Below the pieces are notes generated by a model. That model was not told the origin of the DNA. It did not search any database and saw nothing but the letters and a program-made list of their open reading frames with translations. From Flammula alnicola (lineage: Eukaryota > Basidiomycota > Agaricomycetes > Agaricales > Strophariaceae): 30,660 bases of DNA. The stretch spans positions 1 to 30,660 of the forward strand of contig JADNRV010000480.1 in the NCBI GenBank assembly GCA_015499995.1. The letters run 5' to 3'. This document shows positions 10,088 to 18,317 of the stretch, in pieces (the stretch's first letter is position 1; every line of letters begins with the position of its first letter). A program made the translations under genes and the position numbers.

Positions 10088-10173
10088 CAGGAAGATGACC
10101 TCAAATGCGCACTGCGGAAATATAAGAGAATAAGGGTGTATTGGGCTGGCGCATCAAGCCATGATTGGCGTCG

Positions 10174-10181
10174 TATATATA
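10174..10181 (-). promoter_or_regulatory. TATA box of copy A
   Basis: TATATATA lies 87 bases before the ATG at 10087 on the minus strand, a usual spacing for a fungal TATA box. The motif is palindromic, so the strand is assigned from context only. Confidence 0.35.
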
Positions 10182-10525
10182 CCATAGGAGGCGACGACAT
10201 AGAGTCTGCCCCTTAGAAGTATCCCTCGGTTTCCATTGGTAGACTCGAATCTTTCGACGTTATGGTAACGTGAACCAGCAGTACTAGCTAATATTGGTCA
10301 CTTGTTAGAACCTCTCGACGGGATCTCCAATGGGCATTGGTAGTCGCCTTTCTTGGAAACGGATGCCAAATACACTTGTCAATGTCAAGCGCAGGCGTGA
10401 AAAAGCCGTTAAATGGGGAAGTATGTGGATTATTAGGAGACGAGATCACATTTAAAGGAAATGTCGGATGCGTAGAGCGCACATATCAAAGTATCTGGGT
10501 CCTTCGAAACAGAGCATGGTTACAG

Positions 10526-10818
10526 CTATGCCAATGTCATATTTAGCTGATTTGACTTGATCACCTAGATTGCAGAGACGGTTGGGCTATATCCATCATT
10601 GGTTGACTGAGCATCGAATCAGTCGTCGAGGATATCAGAAGGATAAAAAAACACTGTACCTGCATTCCATCAGAATATAGTAGCCAGTTGCAGCAACGAG
10701 AGCGATAGCCTCTAGCCCCAGATAGGATAAATGTTGGGTTTATCGAATTGCCACGGCAGAGTCGCTGCTCTAAAACGGTGTCGCCAGAGACCTTGAAATA
10801 GATATCATTACGAGACAT
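10526..10818 (-). CDS. Doubtful small two-exon ORF
   Basis: Exon 1 (10818-10660) encodes 53 residues with a varied, protein-like composition, including Y-F-K-V-S-G-D-T and N-W-L-L-Y-S-D-G-M-Q. A donor GTACAG and an acceptor CTAG (95-nt intron 10659-10565) would add 12 residues and a stop at 10526. The product would be 65 aa. I recognise no family, and it may be a fragment of a longer gene or chance. Confidence 0.25.
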
Positions 10819-11235
10819 ATAATCGCCGCTGGGCCAGGAAAACTTGATGATAGTTTTCGAAGATGGTCAAAATATCTCGCGGAGTTCGACGTCTGCCGGA
10901 GTCCATTGCTTGGGTCTTTAGTTACAGTATGTCATCCGCAGTGGGCTGCCAACTTGGCTTTGGTTCAGTGGTTCAGGTTATGGTTGAAATCGTGGTACCA
11001 GGTACGTACTAGTAGTGTGTCACATGACAAATCGTCGAAAGGCAGTCTGAGCAGTGCTAGTGAGATCTTGAGAGCGCGAGCCCGGTGTTTCAGACTCCTA
11101 TGGTTCAGGTACACTTTGGTTTGAGGGTTGGTTGAGGGAAGGTTTTCAGAAGGCACAACGATTCTGATACATATATCCGCTGAATTGAGAGGTGCAGAGG
11201 GAGAGAGAGAGATTCAATGGTTTGGACTTCGTCAC

Positions 11236-11243
11236 GTTTGAGG
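11236..11243. repeat. Left target-site duplication of the outer element (GTTTGAGG)
   Basis: GTTTGAGG directly precedes the TIR that begins AGGACCCTGCTCTAT at 11244. The same 8 bases directly follow the right TIR at 16676-16683. Confidence 0.75.
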
Positions 11244-11459
11244 AGGACCCTGCTCTATACTGATAGATGTCCGATCCTGGTGCGGATATAAATGGGTCCC
11301 AAAATCGACCAATGTCCGATACCGATGCGGATATAAGTCCAAAAATTTGGGCCAATGTCCAATATATTTTTCGCACATAGATGCCAGTCGGTAGCGAAGG
11401 TCCGATCCTGATTCGGACATTTGTGAAGGTTTGTTCCCGGTCATGTCACCTTGACCTCT

Positions 11460-11467
11460 AACACAAC
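11460..11467. repeat. Left target-site duplication of the MITE (AACACAAC)
   Basis: AACACAAC precedes the TIR TAGTGTTGTCG at 11468 and is repeated exactly at 12382-12389, after the mirrored TIR end. Confidence 0.75.
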
Positions 11468-12381
11468 TAGTGTTGTCGCCGAGGCGAGGCGAGGCGAGGC
11501 GAGGTGGACAACTCGAATCAACTCGAAATTTCGAGTTATGTCGAGTTGTGCCTCGAGCCAACTCGCGAGGTCGGTAATTGCCGTGATCTCGTTTCCATCC
11601 AATAAGATGGCAGAGATAACCGAGTTTTGATCTCACTGCAGGCGACCGTAGATTAGGATGCTACTGTAGGCTACTGTGAATTAAAGCAATGTAGACTAGA
11701 TAAATGCAACGACAGAGAGAGCAGATTAGCAGGTTAGGATTCTGAATGCATATTCTGAATCAATTAATTGCGTTATTCAAAATTTCCAGGGGCCATAAGC
11801 TCGTCAGCAAATTCCATGAGTCGACTCAGTCAACGGTCGATCGTGTTTGCAATTCAATTAAGTTAGATCTTTGACAAATGAAAATTTCTGGGATTGGTAC
11901 GTACTCCGAGAACTTGAGGACTTGAAGAACCTCAAGACTTGATGAGGGAACAATACCCGCCACCTCGTACCTAGCCAATTCGCACTTGACAATGGCTTTA
12001 TCTTCTGCAAGTTCTTGACTCTTTCTGGCAGGTAGCTGTGCAGCAGTTTCTTGACAAAGCGATGTTTGTGGGATGGTTCGTGACGGTGAATACGTCGTAG
12101 TTTTAAAATATCAAGAAATGTATTCAATAACATAATGTACATTAGCGGGTACGAATCGTGTGCAACAAGTGGAAGGCGCAATGGCTTGAACGCAACGAGA
12201 CCGTCGAGACGCACTCAGGTCCGGTGCGCGGCCGCATCACGTGAGAGCTCTGATGCCACCTCGTGTCAACTCGTCGAGGTACCTCGAGGCAACTCGTTGC
12301 CAACGAGTTGATACGAGTTGCCCTGATTTCGAGGCGAGTCGAGTTCCAACTCGAGGTCAACTCGCCTCGACGACAACACTA
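11468..12381. mobile_element. hAT-like MITE of 914 bp
   Basis: The left TIR is TAGTGTTGTCGCCGAGGCGA and the right end is its complement with one difference. Both are flanked by the 8-bp duplication AACACAAC. TIRs that start TAGTG with 8-bp duplications are typical of hAT elements. Close to each end the word CAACTCG, or its complement CGAGTTG, recurs several times in both orientations, as expected of subterminal transposase-binding sites. A pentamer CGAGG is repeated about five times at 11480-11504, apparently a slippage expansion inside the left TIR. The middle holds open frames but nothing like a transposase. It interrupts the outer element's internal sequence and is therefore younger. Confidence 0.75.
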
Positions 12382-12389
12382 AACACAAC
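12382..12389. repeat. Right target-site duplication of the MITE (AACACAAC)
   Basis: An exact copy of 11460-11467. Confidence 0.75.
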
Positions 12390-12803
12390 CATTGAACCAA
12401 ACTGCGCCCGTCGATTTGATTCGACTTTTGTTCATCTCCCTTGTCGTAGTTGATCATCTTCCGATAAATCTGCCCCTCCGATACTCTCAAGAAAAAGACG
12501 CGGGAGAAGGATCAAGTGGGAGCAGTAGATGGTTTTGACATGGAAATAGATGAAGGAGATGCCTCAGAGCCTAGACGGCCTTCATAAATACCTCTTTTTT
12601 TGTTTTACGCGTACTTTCTCTGCCAAATTGAAGTCCGATCCACCGTGCGTATAGATTTACCCTCAAAATATGTCTGATTGATATGCGGATACAAATGGGT
12701 CCAAAAACCTAGGTCGGATCAATATGCGTACATATTTCGCCAAATTTGGTCCGGATATAAGTGCCAAAATATGGCGATTTTGGATCGGACCTCTCCCAGC
12801 ATA

Positions 12804-12813
12804 GAGCAGGGTC
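12804..12813. repeat. Left target-site duplication of the MULE (GAGCAGGGTC)
   Basis: These ten bases are part of the outer element's right TIR and are repeated at 16664-16673 on the other side of the MULE. Confidence 0.8.
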
Positions 12814-12818
12814 AGTTG

Positions 12819-12915
12819 TTGACTTTCCGCCCTGAACCTTAATTTTATTTTGGGATTTGGAATTCTAGAAAGTCCGCCCCGCCTTTGTTTACTTTGGTTC
12901 TCGACCGAAAATAGG
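12819..12915 (+). repeat. Left terminal inverted repeat of the MULE
   Basis: It runs from TTGACTTTCCGCC to ACCGAAAATAGG. Reverse-complemented, 16562-16659 gives the same sequence except for one extra C in a C-run and one G/A difference. Confidence 0.9.
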
Positions 12916-13104
12916 CTGAGCGCGGGCAGCCGTTCTGGGCCATCGGGCCGCAAACTCCCTCTCGGCACTTTCTCCACTTTCTCTGCCCCTCGCGTCTCAT
13001 CCTGTGTCTGTGTCTGTGCCTCGACCCTCCACCCCATCATCTGCTGTCTACCAGTTCGTGTATACATCCACGAACGAGACTCGCCTGCAAACATTGTATT
13101 AGTA

Positions 13105-13687
13105 ATGGTGTCGGCGGTAAGTGGCTTGCCTTCTCAAACTTTTGCAACACTAAACGGTGATATCATAGTGGATGCCCGAATTAGCCATGTCCTCGCCAGC
13201 ACCTCCATTGACCATACCACACCTTTCAGGAGTCGAGACAGGAGCATTTGACACAGGATACAGAGATGGATGATAGCCGAGGGGTGCGGTGAAGGGTGTG
13301 AAAAGTGCGGTGAGTAATGAGGGCACCGAGGACTCTGCATGGGTGGGTAATGACTGGTGACCGGTGAGTCACTGACGTTCTTTGCAGTATGCGAAGGTGA
13401 GAGCTATCGATGGGCTTGCCGCAATAGGTCAGTTGTGAGCGCTGAGTCGTACGAGCGGTTCTGCCGACAATCGTCGTTGCCGACCCTTGCATCCCAACAT
13501 CCAGGATGCGCAGGCCCCACCAGGCGAAGAATGTCTCGCGCCGCCAATTGTCAAAGGCCTACCACGGTCTACCGATATCTACAGCAACCCTTGTTGGGTT
13601 GGGGGCTGGTCTGTCAGGGAAAGGGACCAGCAAGCGAGAGCGGGTCAGCACGAAGTCCCTGCTGGCTCTAAGGAGCTGAGTCGATGA
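13105..13687 (+). CDS. Possible accessory gene inside the MULE (model unresolved)
   Basis: On the strand opposite the transposase, an ATG at 13105 is followed after four codons by a strong donor GTAAGT (13117) and an acceptor CATAG (13168). The next exon encodes W-M-P-E-L-A-M-S-S-P and stops after about 38 codons in total. Two further coding-like pieces lie downstream: a short one after TTTGCAG near 13387, and one after ATCCAG at ~13503 that stays open to the stop at 13685-13687, with words C-L-A-P-P-I-V-K-G-L and C-W-V-G-G-W-S-V-R. I could not join them into one convincing frame. It may be a small accessory ORF, a decayed one, or non-coding. Confidence 0.25.
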
Positions 13688-13823
13688 CCATACTCTTTAA
13701 GAACGAGAGTATATTATACAGTAGACAGAACGTACAAAGACAGTTAATAATGAATACAAATCAAAATTTCTACTGCAAAGATGAGAGATGAAAATACACA
13801 ATGATGATAATACAACAAAAACT

Positions 13824-16501
13824 CTAGTATACATAAGTTTTAGGTCGGTAATAGCTCGATGTGGGCTGAGGTAGAGTTGACGGAGCATCGACGGGTATGT
13901 TTGACATGGGTAGAGTATGTGCAGGCGCAGGGATAGTGACTTCCGTGATTCCAAGTCCTTGGGGTTGTACATCGGCAGAGTCAGCGGTGGCACTCGCACC
14001 TGTTTTCGCCTTCTTTCCGCTCCGTTCTCCTGCACCATATGCTTTGTCTCCTGCTCTTTTAGCGCGTGTCTTCTTTGGGGGCATCATGACTGCTCGGGTT
14101 TCAGGCCAGCTGTTCAAGCGCGGCGAGAGTTTCTGTGACCTCGGGAGATGGTTCGTTGTTCCAGGAGGTAGGAGCCCATCGAGCCACGTTTCAAGCTCCC
14201 GTGCACCATCGAGACCGTCACCGTGAAGTCGTAAAAGAGCCGTATATCGTTCGAACTTTTCGGACAGGCGGCGCCAGACCGTCGTATCAGTGGGTGGGGA
14301 AAGGTGCTCGACAGGAGATGGGGGGCTACTCGAGGCTATGAGTGAAGAAGCATCAGAGGTGTCCTCGTCTGGGACTCCTGGTAGAATCAGAGTATCGAGT
14401 TCTATCGAGGATGGGGAATCAGAGGATGGAAAGTGCGCTTGAACAGCGCAAATGTGCTTGCAAAAGCGAAGGCTGGGGTAGTCGGGGCAGGTACAAGTGT
14501 ACGCGAGGATGTCGACTTCATATTGAAGGGGTGCACGCATTATCGACATGACGAGAAAGACCGTCTTATCTGTATCCCGCGGCGGAGTGATGTGGACGAT
14601 ACTGATAGTCTGACTGCTACGTATGATGTCCTGTCGTTTGCGCACTTCAAGATTCTCGCCTTCAAATCCTGTTCGTTGGCGGCGTTGCTTGAGTTCAAAG
14701 TGGGGGATGACGAGTTCAACGAGTACATGGAGCAGGTGATCGAGACGTCGATTTCGGCGACCTTCAAGAAACTTGCCTTTCAGGACATGATGCCAGCTGG
14801 CAGAATCATTGCAGGTAAGTGGAAGTAAGGGATGATGAATACAAGACTTACGCTTCTGCGAGCATGTTTGTATCACTGATCTCGAGCAGTTCGCGATCTC
14901 TTCGGTACACAGCCGACCACATCCGCACAAACCGTTCCAGCAACCAATACTCCGTGAAGTACTTAAGAAATGATGGCGATGACAGAGAGCGGATTTCAAG
15001 AATCGCAGCATCCAAAGCCGCAAGATTGTCGATCCGTACCAAGGCCTTCAGTTTCTCCCATAGCACCTCATTCTTCGATATCGCGAAATGCTGCTGCCAT
15101 GCGTGAAGGACGTGCCACCAACAAAGAAAGATCCAAGACTCAGAATACCGGTGCATGCAAGCGTTAATCTGAGCGAGATCATGGTCTGTCATGATGTAAC
15201 GAGGAATGACCATGGGGTTTGCTGCACGGAGAAGCTCGAGGAAGTAGCCGAGCGTTTGTTCAGTACCGCTCGATGCAATCATCCATGCGATTGGCACACC
15301 TACAAAGCAAATGTAGTGTCGAGTGATGAGAAGGCATGAGATGAGTGTTTCGGAAAACGTACCGTGTCCCCACTCATCCCGCACAAGGACGGTCGTGAGA
15401 ATCATGTTCTCGTACATCGTGACATTATGGGTTCCGTCAATAAAGATAACATTTTTCCCATACTTACGGTATAATTCACGCTGCCAGGGGGTTTGGATCA
15501 TGAGAGAAAAAGTGTCGTGTTCAAGACCTGAACCAGACGGAACAGGACACGACTTCGATTTGAATCCCAGGAGACTGTCAGCGTCGCGCAATTTCTGCGC
15601 CCAGAGATAAGTTGACCTCCCATCATCGCGATCAAGCCGTATTGTCTCAGCCTCGATAGCCTTCTCGATGCGACGGATGTCAGCCAGCACGATATAGTCA
15701 TTCCGATTAGGCGCCATAGTAGATGCGTTCTCCGAGTCGCTGGAACGGGCGGAAGTGCCTCTTCCATGTGCCAGCTCGAGCTGAGCCGCGATGGTTACTT
15801 ATAAGTGCGAGGTCTGCCTGGAGATGTCAAGGTCTTACTATTCGACTGCTGTGAACCCTTGTTCGAAGTAGCCCTGCTATCCAGTCCCTAGTTGCATCAG
15901 AAATTCTTGTGAAGCGCAGGTTTTCGACACCAAGGGCATGATTGTGATCCGGCTGATAGATACCAAGAACGACCGAAGTCCCAGGGTAAGTCTTTACCGT
16001 GAGTTTACAAGGACACTCGGTAACCTTGCTGGGAACTTTGTACGTCCAATCAGGGTGCTTCTTTGCATATGGTTTGTTGCCTCCTGTGCCGTGACGAGCG
16101 CAAACGTAACGGACACGTTGACAGTATCGCCCAGAGCCAGAGGTCATTTCCACCTTACGTAGTTCGATAGTTTTCGAGAACTGAGTGTCGTCTAGAAAGC
16201 GCAGGAAAGCCGGCCATGATTCCCAAGACATGTTGTACTTGACAGACTGTGAATCATACCGAAAACTGCCGGACAGCCCTTCTGAGCCAAAACTCGAGCC
16301 AGATACAGAACCAGGAGGAGAAACCGCTTGGGCGAGATGCCCGCCGTGACCACCGTGCAAGTCCAGAGGCGCCGTTGAGAATAAAGCAGGCAATCCAGAT
16401 AGGCGAGTCGGCTCAAGACCACTAGAACCCACTTGGAACGTAAAGCACGCCATCACGAGAAAAGCACCTAAGCGGTATCCGGCACCGCAGACACCCAGCA
16501 T
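13824..16501 (-). CDS. MULE transposase with Cys/His DNA-binding domain and SWIM finger
   Basis: Cuts and pastes the element by a DDE mechanism. Four exons (16501-15839, 15780-15363, 15299-14852, 14796-13824) give 833 aa. Residues ~90-190 form a FAR1/WRKY-GCM1-like zinc domain with C134, C163/C165, H186 and H188. The catalytic core shows F-I-D336-G-T-H-N, T-D399-H-D401 and the C420-W-W-H423 motif typical of MULE transposases, then A-W-H-H-V-L-K-G-K and N-R-R-L-D. The SWIM finger is C611-T-C613-x8-C622-K-H624. A basic nuclear-type tail K-K-T-R-A-K-R lies near the C-terminus. The 63-nt intron 15362-15300 has no stop and a length divisible by three, but family alignment (G-H-G-V-P-I-A-W-M-I) says it is removed. 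The first in-frame ATG is 16501. Confidence 0.88.
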
Positions 16502-16561
16502 CAAGACCGCGGGGAGGGGTTGTAGTTTTTGAGGAAGAGCGGGAGTTATTCTTAGAATACA

Positions 16562-16659
16562 CCTATTTTCGGTTGAGAACCAAAGTAAACAAAGGCGGGG
16601 GCGGACTTTCTAGAATTCCAAATCCCAAAATAAAATTAAGGTTCAGGGCGGAAAGTCAA
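16562..16659 (-). repeat. Right terminal inverted repeat of the MULE
   Basis: This is the inverted partner of 12819-12915 and lies about 60 bp upstream of the transposase start. Confidence 0.9.
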
Positions 16660-16663
16660 AAGT

Positions 16664-16673
16664 GAGCAGGGTC
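16664..16673. repeat. Right target-site duplication of the MULE (GAGCAGGGTC)
   Basis: An exact copy of 12804-12813. It continues into the last two bases of the outer element's TIR. Confidence 0.8.
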
Positions 16674-16675
16674 CT

Positions 16676-16683
16676 GTTTGAGG
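16676..16683. repeat. Right target-site duplication of the outer element (GTTTGAGG)
   Basis: An exact copy of 11236-11243, 5.4 kb away, with the transposon nest between them. Confidence 0.75.
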
Positions 16684-16736
16684 TCAGAAAATCAACAAAC
16701 AACAAACTTTGCGGAGTTCCAAATCCTTACCACCAC

Positions 16737-17241
16737 ATGGCAGTGGCACCACTGTATAAATATCTTGCACGACGGTTCTTCTTCTCCTTCACATTCTTCA
16801 TTATGCTGACTTTCGACTGCGGGTATTTCATGCAACAAGACTACATAAAGCCATTCGTTATGAAGAAAATGATTGAAGGGGAGGAAGAGGAGCAGGAAGA
16901 ATATAACACACACAGCTTGCTAGCCGACATCCGCGATTGGTGGTTCGAGCTACCCCGCGACATACGAAAAAGAACGCCTTTGCCAGACAGTTCGAGTTCC
17001 TGTGCTATTATCGCTATTCTAACTAACATGTGTTTCAGTATACGTCCCTGCTGGAAAGAAAAGTTTTGAGGAGGGCTTCATCTGGGTGCGCTCGCGACGA
17101 AGCGTTAAAGCTGGAAGTGCTGAAGAGTTGAGCGAGATTGAGGCTGACAAGATAGTCAAGAGGCGGTTTTTGGACGCGATGGGCGAAGGCTTCAATGAGA
17201 ATGAGTTAGTTTTCTTCGCGAAACCGATCCCTAGGTCATAG
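16737..17241 (+). CDS. Small unrecognised protein with one N-terminal hydrophobic segment
   Basis: Two exons (16737-16989, 17039-17241) give 151 aa. The intron has a branch-like CTAAC and acceptor TTTCAG; the donor is non-standard (GTTCGA at 16990, with in-phase alternatives at 16996 and 17002). The N-terminus is short and basic (L-A-R-R), followed by a hydrophobic, Phe-rich segment at about residues 12-27 (F-F-F-S-F-T-F-F-I-M-L), which suggests a membrane anchor or mitochondrial targeting. An acidic patch E-E-E-E-Q-E-E follows, then D-W-W-F-E-L-P-R-D. Exon 2 encodes V-P-A-G-K-K-S-F-E-E-G-F and a charged tail. I recognise no family. The ATG is only 54 bp from the transposon nest, so the original promoter now lies more than 5 kb away. 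Confidence 0.6.
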
Positions 17242-18317
17242 TCGCACGACTGCCGGCTACTAAATGACTTTGGGCTTGCAACTGTACCCACTTCATGGGA
17301 ATGGGCTGATTCCGAAGATTCGCATATGTATGGACTTTCAATGTTTGTTCAATGTTCAGCCTGTGAGCCCAGCTTAAGCAGCGGAGCAAGTGCCCGAATT
17401 TGTGTTCAAGGTGTGAAGCTGGCCGCATATCCTGTTCGAATTGGATTTGTTCAGGCTTCCAGACTCCAGTGAGGGTATGAAAAGATAGTAACGGCTAGCC
17501 TACTAATGATCTGCGCTTCAAAGTTGGCGTTCGAAATTTGAATCGTCCATGGAGATGTTGAAATTTGACATCGATATACTTTTGTGCAATACCGAAGGCG
17601 TAGGCAGTTCTAGACATGAGATCCAGGTGAGCAGTGAGTAGAATTTTCCGGGAGACCACATTAGCCGTCGCCTAACATTGTACATATCTCGAAGCAAAAG
17701 TGAAAACAAAAACAAAAAGAGAACCTACAGTACATACATACATACACACGTATTCTACAACAAAATTTAATACTTAGAAAATACACACATACCGGAACAC
17801 ACCAGGTATCACAGAAACGATTGGATGGACCACCCATCACCTTCTGCCTGTGCGCCGGCATGCTATCGTCGTCAGTCGTTAATGGTCGTCAGTAGAGGAG
17901 AAGTGAAGAAAAGGGTAAATAAAAGAAGGACGGAAAAGGAAAGGAGTGGGCGTGGAATGAGAGAGAGGAAAGAAAAAATTAAATGCAATGTCGATGCATG
18001 TTCCAAGGAAAAGGAAGAAGGTTGAAAAGGAAGATGAAAATGAAAAGGAGCGTGAAGGTGGAAATAGGCCATGGAGGAGTTGTGGTCTAAGAAAGTGGCC
18101 ATGAAGCGTAGCGCGAGTGCAGGAGGCAGATCATACACCCGAAATATCGTGCACGGCGGTGTAATGTTGTAGAAGATGACAGAGAGGAGTACCATCCATT
18201 GACCTATGGGGCATACGAACACCAGGGACAACGTTAGCCCTAGCGTCTGACAGGGAAGGACAAAGTCGTACCGGGAAAGAATCACAAGTCTAAAACTCAG
18301 CCCTCTCCCGCATCCTC
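17242..18317. other. Intergenic region between convergent genes
   Basis: The 3' flanks of the small unknown gene and the F-box gene meet here. It contains A-rich and purine-rich low-complexity sequence: an A/AAAAC run at 17704-17720, a (TACA)n tract near 17730-17750, and a G/A-rich stretch at 17895-18030. The longest minus-strand frame (17872-18321) is hydrophobic only because it reads this purine-rich stretch backwards. I see no gene. Confidence 0.45.

Larger units (their letters stand above)
10088..11235. other. Intergenic region left of the transposon nest
   Basis: It holds the promoter of copy A and one doubtful small ORF (10526-10818, minus). I recognise nothing else. A short purine-rich GAGAGAGAGAG run lies near 11200-11212, just before the outer element. 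Confidence 0.4.
12814..16663. mobile_element. Complete Mutator-like element (MULE), 3.85 kb
   Basis: Long TIRs lie at 12819-12915 and 16562-16659. By eye they differ by one substitution and one inserted base over about 97 bp. They are flanked by a 10-bp target-site duplication, GAGCAGGGTC, a length normal for Mutator-like elements. Inside, on the minus strand, is an unbroken four-exon MULE transposase gene (13824-16501) whose start lies ~60 bp inside the right TIR, so the TIR probably supplies the promoter. The stretch between the left TIR and the transposase 3' end may hold a small accessory gene. Near-identical TIRs, exact target duplications and an open transposase frame point to recent transposition. 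It inserted in the right TIR of the outer element. Confidence 0.9.
11244..16675. mobile_element. Outer non-autonomous TIR transposon carrying two nested insertions
   Basis: The left end reads AGGACCCTGCTCTAT. The right end is its inverted repeat once the inserted MULE is ignored: ATAGAGCAGGGTC at 12801-12813, with the last two bases at 16674-16675. TIR similarity extends inward to a shared GTCCGATCC. Subterminal motifs such as TGCGGATATAAATGGGTCC recur near 11281, 11324 and 12683. Without the MITE, the MULE and the duplicated target sites the element is only ~650 bp and encodes no transposase, so it needs a transposase from elsewhere. An 8-bp duplication fits hAT elements, and also KDZ/Zisupton elements of basidiomycetes; the TIR sequence does not let me choose. 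Confidence 0.7.

Noticed and set aside
11858..12214. A 118-codon minus-strand frame inside the MITE, tested as a transposase remnant
   Set aside because: No hAT transposase features (no catalytic block or dimerisation motif) and no BED finger Cys/His pattern; the element is too short to hold one.
15827..16504. Start of the transposase at 16504
   Set aside because: The codon there is TTG; the first ATG in frame is at 16501.
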